A stretch of 13,935 nt of DNA, from assembly GCA_021820825.1 (NCBI GenBank), contig JAKADD010000020.1, positions 1 through 13,935 on the forward strand. Reading direction: 5' to 3'. Both the position numbers and the translations under genes were made by a program. Position 1 is the stretch's first letter. Every line of letters begins with the position of its first letter. The DNA comes from Bacillota bacterium (GTDB lineage Bacteria; Bacillota; Bacilli; Alicyclobacillales; SLC66). The notes under the pieces are model-generated. The model saw nothing but the letters and a program-made list of their open reading frames with translations. It had not been told where the DNA came from and ran no database searches. Below are positions 7,416 through 13,346 of the stretch, piece after piece.

Positions 7416-7694
7416 ATGATGATTAAACCGATTGGCGCGAACGGACAAGTGACGTTGGGTACCAAGTATGCGGGACAGTATGTTGCCATTGAGGAAATGG
7501 AGCCGGGGGTCTGGATTCTCAAATTGGGCGATTTCATTCCTCGCAGCGAGCGTTGGCTGCATGAGCCAGCTTTCGCGGCCGAGTTGGACGAAGCGTTGGA
7601 GTGGGCTTCGACGCATGCGCGTGAAGAGATGAATCCGGACGAGTTGGAAAGGCGGCTGCAAGATGACGACAACCGTTCGTCTGGATCTCAATAA
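7416..7694 (+). CDS. Putative type II antitoxin (AbrB-like N-terminus)
   Basis: The 92-residue acidic protein sits directly ahead of, and overlaps, a RelE-like toxin gene. Its N-terminus (IGANGQVTLGTKYAGQYVAIEEMEPGVW) resembles the short beta-hairpin DNA-binding fold of SpoVT/AbrB antitoxins. Its C-terminus (about 50-88) is helical and charged, as expected for the toxin-neutralising tail. The start is ATG 7416 (or 7419), eight bases after GGGGGG. I did not recognise a named family, so the assignment rests on gene order, size, charge and the operator-like repeats upstream. Confidence 0.7.
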   Translation: MMIKPIGANGQVTLGTKYAGQYVAIEEMEPGVWILKLGDFIPRSERWLHEPAFAAELDEALEWASTHAREEMNPDELERRLQDDDNRSSGSQ

Positions 7695-7965
7695 TCCTGT
7701 ATTTCAACGTCAACTCTTTGGTTTGGATAAGCAGGAGCGCAACCAAGTCCTCAATACCCTGAGGAAATTGTCCGAGCTTACGTGGGAACAAATCTATTCC
7801 GACAAAGGACTGCGTTGGGAGCGCATCCTGACGAAGATTGGCCCTAAGGGCGAAAATTTATACAGTCTTCGCGTCAGCCATTCCTTTCGCGCTGTCGCTC
7901 ACCGGGACGGCGATTGGCTGTGCCTGGACGCAGTACACCCCGATCATGATTCCACCTATTCATAA
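7663..7965 (+). CDS. RelE/ParE-superfamily toxin
   Basis: The 100-residue protein shows the RelE/ParE C-terminal pattern LRWERI, then GENLYSLRVSHSFRAVAHRD, then WLCLDAVHPDHDSTY. Members are small ribosome-dependent mRNA interferases or gyrase poisons; which activity applies is not clear. The start ATG 7663 lies inside the antitoxin gene (32-base overlap) and is preceded by AAAGGCGG, so translation is probably coupled. The frame is intact through to the TAA at 7963-7965. Confidence 0.8.
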   Translation: MTTTVRLDLNNPVFQRQLFGLDKQERNQVLNTLRKLSELTWEQIYSDKGLRWERILTKIGPKGENLYSLRVSHSFRAVAHRDGDWLCLDAVHPDHDSTYS

Positions 7966-8000
7966 TAGAGAGCGCCTCACGAAACGAAAAATTCGTACAC

Positions 8001-8060
8001 ATAGCAAGTAATTCGGAAAGAAACGAGCTTCCCTCGTTCTTAACAAAGAATTCCTGCTAT
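8001..8060. repeat. Nested imperfect inverted repeat between convergent genes
   Basis: Three arms nest around one centre: ATAGCA (8001-8006) with TGCTAT (8055-8060), AATTC (8010-8014) with GAATT (8048-8052), and AACGAG (8022-8027) with CTCGTT (8033-8038). The interior loops are unpaired and no clear T-tract follows on either strand. It lies between the convergent toxin and ArsR genes and could act as a bidirectional terminator or be a small relic element. Confidence 0.45.
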
Positions 8061-8156
8061 CACGCTGTCCTGGAACGTTACTTCCTGCTCACTCGCCCCC
8101 GATAGCTGAAGAGGAGACAAACGGGAAACACACAATCAGTGCCTTCCGCAGCCCCT

Positions 8157-8522
8157 TCATTCCTCATCAGATTCAACATAATGAATGAGGGAATCCAGTT
8201 TTTCATCCCAATATTGCTCGAAAAACGATACCCACTGTTTTACTTCAACCAAAGGGGCGGGATTCGCCCAATAATGTGTTTCCCTGCCCTTTCGTCGACT
8301 TTTCACCAGCCCCGCATCCGACAGCACATGCAAATGCTTGTCCACAGCCGTTCGACTTATCGGGAAACGTTCAACTATAGAAACAATTGACATTTCCCCA
8401 TCCGCCAACAGCGTCAAAATTCTGCGACGTGTAGGATCAGCGATTGCTTGAAACACATCATGCTTTAGTGCCAAACCATCCGATTTAGGATTCGATAAAG
8501 GAAGGGAGTCTTTCTTTGACAA
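8157..8522 (-). CDS. ArsR-family winged-helix repressor
   Basis: The protein of about 121 residues has the ArsR pattern HDVFQAIADPTRRRILTLLADG, recognition helix SRTAVDKHLHVLSDAGLV and wing SRRKGRETHYW. No cysteine metal-binding motif (such as CVC) is visible, so it is not an obvious metal sensor; it resembles the SdpR/YdfF-like group often paired with SRPBCC proteins. The frame is open further upstream, but the best start is TTG 8522 with GGGAG just ahead. It therefore overlaps the SRPBCC gene by 38 bases and is cotranscribed with it. It is the likely repressor of the promoter at 8931-8978. Confidence 0.88.
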   Translation of the reverse strand: MSKKDSLPLSNPKSDGLALKHDVFQAIADPTRRRILTLLADGEMSIVSIVERFPISRTAVDKHLHVLSDAGLVKSRRKGRETHYWANPAPLVEVKQWVSFFEQYWDEKLDSLIHYVESDEE

Positions 8523-8907
8523 TTTTCTCCCACCCACCGTCCATAATTTCGCGTACTGCCGTATGAGGCTGTCCGAAAGATGTAGACTTTTCTGCATCGA
8601 AGCCAGAGTGAATCAAAGTAAACTCCGTTTTGTTGTCACCTAAATCCCTAAGCTCGAACGTGAGGTGCCAATCGGAATTCCAATCAAACCCCACCCGGCT
8701 GATTGGCTCTAATTCTGTCACCTTACACCGCGAGTCACCATAAGGACCTGCATGCAGAACAAACTCGTGCCCCAGAACAGGCCCAAAAGTATTCTCCATC
8801 CACCATGCGGCAATGCCATCTGACGATGAAACAGCCGCCCACACTTTTTCTATGGGTGCATTGATTAAGACTGTTTTACGGATTTCAGGCAGTAATGTGT
8901 CTTGCAC
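8485..8907 (-). CDS. SRPBCC (START/AHSA1-like) domain protein
   Basis: This protein of about 141 residues has the AHSA1-type SRPBCC pattern: IRKTVLINAPIEKVWAAVS near the start, then IAAWWMENTFGP, WHLTFELRDLGDNKTEFTLIHSGF, and a terminal helix GGWEKIVKERLPSFI. The fold makes a deep hydrophobic pocket for small ligands, and the function of members next to ArsR regulators is generally unknown. An upstream ATG at 9009 is in frame, but it would begin ahead of the promoter. GTG 8907 follows a strong GGGAGG by seven bases and is the better start. It is the first gene of a two-gene operon with the ArsR repressor. Confidence 0.88.
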   Translation of the reverse strand: MQDTLLPEIRKTVLINAPIEKVWAAVSSSDGIAAWWMENTFGPVLGHEFVLHAGPYGDSRCKVTELEPISRVGFDWNSDWHLTFELRDLGDNKTEFTLIHSGFDAEKSTSFGQPHTAVREIMDGGWEKIVKERLPSFIES

Positions 8908-8930
8908 AATGATACCTCCCAATTGAATAT

Positions 8931-8978
8931 AACACCTGTTGGTGTTTCTTATTATAACACCATATGGTGTTGTGTCAA
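8931..8978 (-). promoter_or_regulatory. Consensus promoter with two palindromic ArsR operator candidates
   Basis: On the minus strand TTGACA (8973-8978) and TATAAT (8951-8956) are 16 bases apart. The spacer holds the perfect 16-base palindrome AACACCATATGGTGTT (8956-8971). A second copy, AACACC-N4-GGTGTT, lies at 8931-8946 over the predicted start. The centres are 25 bases apart. Binding of the ArsR repressor would block RNA polymerase directly. Confidence 0.85.
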
Positions 8979-9067
8979 GCTGACAGTTGCGGTTTCCGGG
9001 ATGCACCAATAAGTAATGTTCATATGGCGTACTGCTGCCCGTGAGCGACGAAGTAGTTATGCTTTAA

Positions 9068-9949
9068 TTAGAACTTCGCTGTTTCCGGATACTTGAGGCA
9101 CTTTTGACCATCGAAATTTCCCCTAACCATCAGTTGGAGCGTTGACTCGTGCGGAACCGGAGTCCAATTGACATTCGTAAAACGATCTGGACAGAAATGG
9201 AGGGTGATTTTTGAAAAAGAAGCTGGTATCTGTGCACAGACATCCTCGAGCGTCTGGAATGTAGGTGCGATTAAATCGTACAGTTCCAAGGTGTCATTGT
9301 TCACGGCAAAGACGATAATAGCATTTAAATCCTTTGCGTAGTACAAACGTTCATGAGCGTGTTGATCATAAATGTTCAGATAAAACGAAGACTTGTAATG
9401 CAAAGGAAAAAAATGTTCCGAGGCTGGCGTGCGTAAATGAAGCAGTGTATTGATGAGCTGCATGTCGGAAGGATCAAACGCGTTTAACCTGCGAACACGC
9501 TCTTCACACACTCCCGTGTGCTCGTACGGCAAGACAAAGCAACTTTCAGAAACGGTCTGAAAGCCGAACTTGGTGTAGAGATTTGGTTTTTCGGTGAAGA
9601 GCAATGACGCCTCAAATCCCGAGTCGATATCATGCAGCATCACTTCGAATAGTCTTTTCATCAGTCCTTGTCCGCGATAATCAGGATGCGTCATGACGGA
9701 CTGGATCCCCGCAACGGTGATTGGTTTGCCTCCGACAACCAATGGGAGTGCAAACATGGACACGTTTGCTATGGCGCGCCCATCGTCGAAGAGCGTATAC
9801 GGATGATATGTGGGATCCCAAAGCCCACGTTGATGAAAATCAGTCAATATATTCTCCGAAATGTCAAAGACAAACTCAAATAGGGGATAAAGTCGTTCAC
9901 GCATACCGTTTTCGGCGCAATAGTCCTCATGGAACTCCGTACCGGACAC
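9068..9949 (-). CDS. Eis-like GNAT acetyltransferase
   Basis: The translation carries an N-terminal GNAT domain: ERLYPLFEFVFDISENIL, then ANVSMFALPLVVGGK, then the acetyl-CoA loop VMTHPDYRGQGLMKRLF and LLFTEKPNLYTKFGF. A C-terminal extension of about 170 residues lacks motifs I can name. Eis-type proteins acetylate amines, including some antibiotics and polyamines; the substrate here is unknown. It is shorter than full Eis (about 400). The frame is open to TTG 10051, but the first 33 residues look random and overlap the upstream gene. GTG 9949 (or ATG 9904) fits the domain better, although no start has a strong ribosome binding site. Confidence 0.75.
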   Translation of the reverse strand: MSGTEFHEDYCAENGMRERLYPLFEFVFDISENILTDFHQRGLWDPTYHPYTLFDDGRAIANVSMFALPLVVGGKPITVAGIQSVMTHPDYRGQGLMKRLFEVMLHDIDSGFEASLLFTEKPNLYTKFGFQTVSESCFVLPYEHTGVCEERVRRLNAFDPSDMQLINTLLHLRTPASEHFFPLHYKSSFYLNIYDQHAHERLYYAKDLNAIIVFAVNNDTLELYDLIAPTFQTLEDVCAQIPASFSKITLHFCPDRFTNVNWTPVPHESTLQLMVRGNFDGQKCLKYPETAKF

Positions 9950-9996
9950 CACCTTTGACTCGCATTGGACGTCCAACCAAAGACGCGATGCATGCT

Positions 9997-10551
9997 TCAC
10001 GATCCAGGCATAGGAATCTTGCGATGGAGAGCCCTTGATAGCAAAATCCAAGCCTCTTCGTCATCTGAACCATACGGATAGGGAACAAAACCGTAACTGA
10101 GATAAATTCCGACTGCCGCGATACTGGTAGTCTGAGTAGTAAGGAACATTTCTCCATGTTCTTTGGCAATTCGTTGCAAGGCTAAAGAGACGAGCCACTT
10201 ACCGAGACCCCGTCCTTGATGGGAAGGAATCACAGCCACCCAGCCCACGCGCCCCATTTTCCGATCTTCCAATTGGCCAAACATGGCTGTAGCTGTACCA
10301 ACGGTCTCTCCTGACTCGTTTTCGACGAACATGCAACGGTCAAAAAGCATGGCTGGGTCAGGGAAGTCGCTTAAAAACCGTTCCTTGGCTTCACTCTCGG
10401 ATCTAAACTCTCCGGCTTGACGCTCAACTCGAGCCCAAGTGTTTTCGTCGCCCTCTCGAAACCATCGAATACGAAATCCATTGCCCGCAATGGTCGGTGC
10501 GGGTAAATCATCGATGTTCGGCCGAAACATAGCCACCATCAGTCGTTTCAA
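9997..10551 (-). CDS. GNAT-family N-acetyltransferase
   Basis: The protein of about 184 residues has a complete single GNAT domain. RIRWFREGDENTWARVE opens it, GTATAMFG follows, the acetyl-CoA loop is VAVIPSHQGRGLGKWLVSLA, and the last part is FLTTQTTSIAAVGIYLSYGF. The substrate cannot be told. TTG 10551 has AAGGTGA at good spacing; GTG 10560 is also possible but has no spaced ribosome binding site. It is followed closely, possibly with overlap, by the Eis-like gene on the same strand, so both are probably one transcript. Confidence 0.82.
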   Translation of the reverse strand: MKRLMVAMFRPNIDDLPAPTIAGNGFRIRWFREGDENTWARVERQAGEFRSESEAKERFLSDFPDPAMLFDRCMFVENESGETVGTATAMFGQLEDRKMGRVGWVAVIPSHQGRGLGKWLVSLALQRIAKEHGEMFLTTQTTSIAAVGIYLSYGFVPYPYGSDDEEAWILLSRALHRKIPMPGS

Positions 10552-10613
10552 CAGTTTCACCTTCGTGTTTGTTATGGAACTCTTGTACCCTTATGCGACA
10601 GAAGGTATGATGC

Positions 10614-10642
10614 GTATTACGCTCCTTCTCGAACAACTACAA
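10614..10642 (-). promoter_or_regulatory. Possible promoter of the GNAT pair
   Basis: TTGTAG (10637-10642) and TAATAC (10614-10619) are 17 bases apart on the minus strand, about 60 bases ahead of the GNAT start. Both hexamers are imperfect. Confidence 0.35.
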
Positions 10643-10980
10643 ATTACAGTTCATGAGATGATCTTGGCGATTCATGAATTGGATTGATCGTTCTGTTCCA
10701 TTAAATACGCTCCTCTAACCCCAACCTTATTGAAGTTATCTCCCCGAATGCGCCACAACGGTCAGTTCCCATTCTATTTCATTTTGAATCCAAAACAACT
10801 TCGCTCGCCATAAAAATATCCGTTTGATACCCAAATTACAACCATTTCTCGCATTGGTGATGGTGTCTCGTAATATTACCAAATTCAAGCCTCATCTACA
10901 CTTGGCAGCGTTCGGCGGCGTTGTCGCGACACGGATTCCATCATGACACCCCGTTCCCGCGTTATCGTGTTATCGTGCCA
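10643..10980. other. Stretch without a recognisable gene
   Basis: Neither strand gives a frame with both a ribosome binding site and family-like sequence. Small structures are present: TTCATGA copies near 10650-10680 and a tandem GTTATCGT pair at about 10962-10977. AT-rich parts near 10770-10890 resemble ordinary intergenic DNA. I see no tRNA, riboswitch or insertion-sequence end. Confidence 0.5.
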
Positions 10981-10981
10981 A

Positions 10982-11007
10982 GGCGGTCAGTCACCTTCCT
11001 GACCGCC
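10982..11007. repeat. Perfect nine-pair hairpin over the stop of the regulator remnant
   Basis: GGCGGTCAG (10982-10990) and CTGACCGCC (10999-11007) flank an eight-base loop. It covers the stop codon of the winged-helix remnant on the minus strand. No T-tract follows on that strand, so it is a weak or T-less terminator at best. Confidence 0.5.
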
Positions 11008-11180
11008 CTGTTTCGTTGCCTCGAACAGCAACTGCAGAGTCTCCATATACTCAAGAAAGGCTTTCCGGCCTGCCTCCGTAGCTTGGCATGTGGTACGCGG
11101 CTTCCGCTCCGCAAACGCCTTCTGAACCGTAATGTAGCCAGCCTGGTTCAAGATGCGGAAGGAAGAAACAGCTCGTCGAA
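10987..11180 (-). pseudogene. 3' remnant of a winged-helix (HTH_34/MarR-like) transcriptional regulator
   Basis: The last 60 or so residues read SSFRILNQAGYITVQKAFAE, then RKPRTTCQATEAGRKAFLEY, then METLQLLF. This is the second half of the winged-helix family in which NLSxHLRxLEEAGYVxVxK, GRKPRTTYxLTxxGRxAF and YLxxLExLL are conserved. The first helices (LGLTDGNLS region) are absent: upstream the open frame runs into unrelated sequence antisense to the plus-strand glutaredoxin gene, with no start and ribosome binding site. The gene is therefore 5'-truncated, perhaps by the rearrangement that brought in the glutaredoxin gene. Confidence 0.6.
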
Positions 11181-11216
11181 AATCACATGTTTTCGGAGGC
11201 AAGAGCGCAATAGGTG

Positions 11217-11222
11217 TATAAT
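11217..11222 (+). promoter_or_regulatory. Possible -10 of the first glutaredoxin gene
   Basis: A perfect TATAAT lies 33 bases before the GTG start and ahead of AAGGAG (11242-11247). No good -35 is seen at 16-18 bases upstream, so the promoter may need an activator. Confidence 0.4.
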
Positions 11223-11254
11223 GAACGGGAGAGAATTGATGAAGGAGATGCAAC

Positions 11255-11500
11255 GTGAACAGCAAAGTTGTCATGTATATAGTTCCGCTCTGACCAAAGT
11301 GCGCGCTTGCAAAGCGCTTCCTTTCGGCGAAAGGCATCCCTTTTGAAGAACGCAATATTTTGACGCACGGTAAATTTCGCCGTGAGATGAAGACTCTCAC
11401 CGACATCATGACAGTTCCCGTTACCGTCATTGGCAACGAAGTGGTTGTGGGATACGACGAACGCGCATTTACCGCGGCGACGGCGCAGCTTCAGATTTGA
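11255..11500 (+). CDS. Glutaredoxin-like protein with in-frame TGA at the first active-site Cys (candidate selenoprotein, UxxC)
   Basis: Reading from GTG 11255, which follows AAGGAG by seven bases, gives MNSKVVMYIVPL, then TGA (11291-11293), then PKCALAKRFLSAKGIPFEER and on to a TGA stop at 11498-11500. The total is 81 residues counting the TGA as residue 13. This is a complete glutaredoxin/NrdH-like fold: beta-strand VVMYI, active-site motif x-P-K-C, helix LAKRFL, GIPFEE, the cis-proline segment TVPVTVIG and GYDERAF. The only defect is TGA in place of the first Cys of CPKC. Two hairpins follow the TGA at SECIS-like distance (11303-11334). Read as selenocysteine this is a UPKC redox protein reducing disulfides; read as stop it is a dead gene. 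The second gene with the same change nearby favours selenocysteine. Confidence 0.75.
11303..11334 (+). promoter_or_regulatory. Candidate bacterial SECIS hairpins of the first glutaredoxin gene
   Basis: Counting from the TGA, bases 10-24 form GCGCTT-GCA-AAGCGC (six perfect pairs, loop starting with G, 16-18 bases after the TGA). Bases 27-41 form CCTTTC-GGC-GAAAGG (six pairs, loop starting with G). Known bacterial SECIS elements are hairpins inside the coding region just after the UGA, with a small loop carrying G at position one or two. Which of the two would bind SelB is unclear. Confidence 0.5.
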
Positions 11501-11563
11501 CGGTGGAGAAGCCGCACTGGCGCTCTCCAAGCCGCCGCTCCCCAAACCCGTATATCTTGGTTC

Positions 11564-11610
11564 GTAGCCCCGCATGACTTGGAAAACAGACGCCAATCAT
11601 GCGGGGCTAC
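11564..11610. repeat. Long perfect inverted repeat between the two convergent glutaredoxin genes
   Basis: GTAGCCCCGCATGA (11564-11577) pairs perfectly with TCATGCGGGGCTAC (11597-11610). TTGG and CCAA continue the stem inward after a one-base bulge, for about 18 pairs in all. It lies 63 bases after one stop and 24 bases from the other. No T-tract follows on either strand. It most likely serves both convergent genes as a bidirectional transcription end, or is a dispersed palindromic repeat. Confidence 0.7.
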
Positions 11611-11633
11611 CCACCGAGTACAACCAACAAAGC

Positions 11634-11894
11634 CTACTCCTCCTCCAGCCAGCCCGCCTCCGTGAGCAGCCCCGTGAGACCCACTGGATCGTACCCGCGC
11701 AAGAACTTGCCGCCCGCGATCACCACGGGAGCCGCCAGAGAACCCGTGAGACGGACCAGATCGTCAATCGCCCCAGATTCCCGAAACACATGCACCTCTC
11801 GAAAGGGAATGCCGCGATGCGAAAGAAACTCTTTCGCCAAACGACACTTTCCTCAGTTAGTCGTCGTGTAGACCAGGACCTCGTCCAATAGCAT
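11634..11894 (-). CDS. Glutaredoxin-like protein with in-frame TGA at the first active-site Cys (candidate selenoprotein, UxxC)
   Basis: From ATG 11894, six bases after AAGGAG, the frame reads MLLDEVLVYTTTN, then TGA (11855-11853), then GKCRLAKEFLSHRGIPFREV and on to TAG at 11634-11636: 86 residues with the TGA as residue 14. The glutaredoxin features are strand VLVYT, the motif x-G-K-C with the resolving Cys17, helix LAKEFL, the cis-proline segment AAPVVIAGG and GYDPVGL. It aligns with the plus-strand gene around the active site (U-x-K-C-x-LAK-x-FLS-x-x-GIPF) but is clearly diverged elsewhere, so it is a paralogue rather than a recent copy. A perfect eight-pair hairpin follows the TGA. Conventional calling would give only a 68-residue piece starting at a TTG (11840) without ribosome binding site. 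Confidence 0.78.
11810..11846 (-). promoter_or_regulatory. Candidate bacterial SECIS hairpin of the second glutaredoxin gene
   Basis: Counting from the TGA, bases 16-34 form GCGAAAGA-GTT-TCTTTCGC: eight perfect pairs with a three-base loop starting with G, 24-26 bases after the TGA. Below an internal loop, TGTCG (bases 7-11) pairs with CGGCA (39-43). Length, position and loop all fit the usual description of bacterial SECIS elements. Confidence 0.6.
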
Positions 11895-11959
11895 AATCCA
11901 CTCCTTAATGGATAATCGTGAAACTTTCCGGCGTCGCGAGAAAACAGGAAGAGACGATC

Positions 11960-11998
11960 CGACTGGCGCTAATCTATACAATGCCATAGCGACTGGCG
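11960..11998. repeat. Nine-base direct repeat upstream of the second glutaredoxin gene
   Basis: CGACTGGCG occurs at 11960-11968 and again at 11990-11998, 30 bases apart, in the 186-base gap between the Asp-box gene and the glutaredoxin gene. It could be a pair of activator sites. I see no strong promoter hexamers in this gap. Confidence 0.3.
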
Positions 11999-12080
11999 GA
12001 ACGCTACTTGCCGCCGCCGAAACGAAGCGGGCAACCACTATGGAACCGCACCGCCTGAGCCTGTTCAATCTCCGCATTCA

Positions 12081-13262
12081 TTATCCGCTTACTGATCGTG
12101 GCTGCACTTCTGACCATGTGCCGCCGCCATTTTTCGTTTTCCAGACGTTTGCCGACCAACCTTCGCCGTCTGCCACCGCCCACCCGATTTCCGGTGTGAC
12201 AAAGTCCACCTGAGTCAGTCCAGGCGGCGCCTTGCGCTCTGACCAATGCACGCCGTCATCCGCTGTTTCGTAAAGCCGCATCGTTATGGCGCCAGGCGGA
12301 ACAAATTCCTGACTGATGACGAAGCATGTTTTTACGTTGACGAACTGAACGTATGTGAAATCCGTACTGTTCGGTGAACGCGCCGCATTGCTCTTCATAC
12401 GCCATGTCTTCCCGCCATCGTGAGTGGTGTAGATCGCCAGCCCCCTGTTGCCGATGGCGAGAGCGCCGGTCTGACGTCCGAAAAACTGTGGTGGATAAGT
12501 GAATGCCCCGCCCGCATGCGAAGGGCTGCGCCACGCAGGCGGGAGTTCAAGCTTCTGATTGGACCAGTATCTCCCGCCGTCCGTTGTGCGCGCCGCCCAT
12601 GCTGTGGTGACATTTGTCGCCGATGTGATCCAGCCCACCGTTTGATTGATGAATGTCATGCCCAGTTTGTCGCCCCAAAACGGGATTGCGCCGTGCGATG
12701 GATCGCCTTGCGCCAGGAGACGCCATGTCCGTCCGCCGTTCGTTGTGCCAAATACTTCGGCGCCCTCGGAACCCATGGCTGCCCCCGTCACAAGCATCAC
12801 GAAACCATCTCGCCGATTCAGAAATTGTATGGTGGGTCCAGACCCGCCTTTCCCAAGCAGCGACCATCTCCAGGTACGCCCGCCGTCTGTTGTGCGCCAG
12901 ATGCGGTCGGTCGCCTTCCACCAATCGCCGTTTGGAGCAGCCGCTTGCTGCAACACCCACGCGTCAGCCATCCCAAGCGCGAAAAATCCTCCCTGCGGAA
13001 CGTAAGGCTTCGACTGCACGACAGCATTGTAGGAAAACCCTGGAGGCGAAGCGGATACCCAATCTTTGCCGCCGTCCGTGGTTCGCCAGACCCCTTTGGC
13101 TGACAACGCCCATCCATCCGTTCTATTCAACATATCCAACTGCCTGAAGTTGAGGCGAATGCTCGACGCCGACTGTGCGCTGGCTCCCGCCGCGAGCGTC
13201 ACAATGAGTGACAGCGCTGTGCCGACCACTGCCCAACTTTTGAATAATCTCCATGACGTCAT
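12081..13262 (-). CDS. Secreted Asp-box (BNR/YCF48-like) repeat protein
   Basis: The protein of about 393 residues has an N-terminal signal peptide (basic SWRLFKS, hydrophobic AVVGTALSLIVTLAAG, likely cleavage after ASA). Seven Asp-box motifs follow at fairly even spacing: TTDGGKDW, TTDGGRTW, TTNGGRTW, TTDGGRYW, THDGGKTW, TADDGVHW and TKNGGGTW. This predicts a seven-bladed beta-propeller of the sialidase/YCF48 type. No sialidase catalytic Arg/FRIP motif is visible, so an enzyme role is unlikely; a binding or scaffold role outside the cell is possible. An ATG at 13268 is in frame, but ATG 13262 is better spaced from GGGGGA. It stands alone on its transcript, with the Fic gene upstream on the same strand. 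Confidence 0.85.
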   Translation of the reverse strand: MTSWRLFKSWAVVGTALSLIVTLAAGASAQSASSIRLNFRQLDMLNRTDGWALSAKGVWRTTDGGKDWVSASPPGFSYNAVVQSKPYVPQGGFFALGMADAWVLQQAAAPNGDWWKATDRIWRTTDGGRTWRWSLLGKGGSGPTIQFLNRRDGFVMLVTGAAMGSEGAEVFGTTNGGRTWRLLAQGDPSHGAIPFWGDKLGMTFINQTVGWITSATNVTTAWAARTTDGGRYWSNQKLELPPAWRSPSHAGGAFTYPPQFFGRQTGALAIGNRGLAIYTTHDGGKTWRMKSNAARSPNSTDFTYVQFVNVKTCFVISQEFVPPGAITMRLYETADDGVHWSERKAPPGLTQVDFVTPEIGWAVADGEGWSANVWKTKNGGGTWSEVQPRSVSG

Positions 13263-13346
13263 ATTCATTTCCCCCAGCGTCGTCTTATCCTACAGACGAT
13301 TGCAAAGGGGTGTTGGTTACAATCTCTCAGCCTCTCCTCATCTCGT

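Noticed and set aside
8021..8040. AACGAG/CTCGTT hairpin as a classical terminator
   Set aside because: Only six pairs and no T-tract on either strand; described instead as part of the nested repeat.
10574..10687. Small plus-strand frame starting MELLYPYATEGMM and ending AIHELD
   Set aside because: The composition looks protein-like, but there is no ribosome binding site, and it overlaps the upstream region and possible promoter of the GNAT gene.
11291..11293. Simple pseudogene explanation for the in-frame TGA
   Set aside because: The rest of the frame, start and ribosome binding site are intact, and the neighbouring paralogue has TGA at the same catalytic position. It cannot be fully excluded without the genome's selenocysteine genes.
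10921..11346. 141-codon plus-strand frame over the regulator remnant
   Set aside because: It is antisense to the recognisable winged-helix remnant and out of frame with the glutaredoxin gene.
12420..13103. 227-codon open frame on the plus strand
   Set aside because: It is antisense to the Asp-box repeat gene; its Cys/Arg/Pro-rich composition is typical of a shadow frame.
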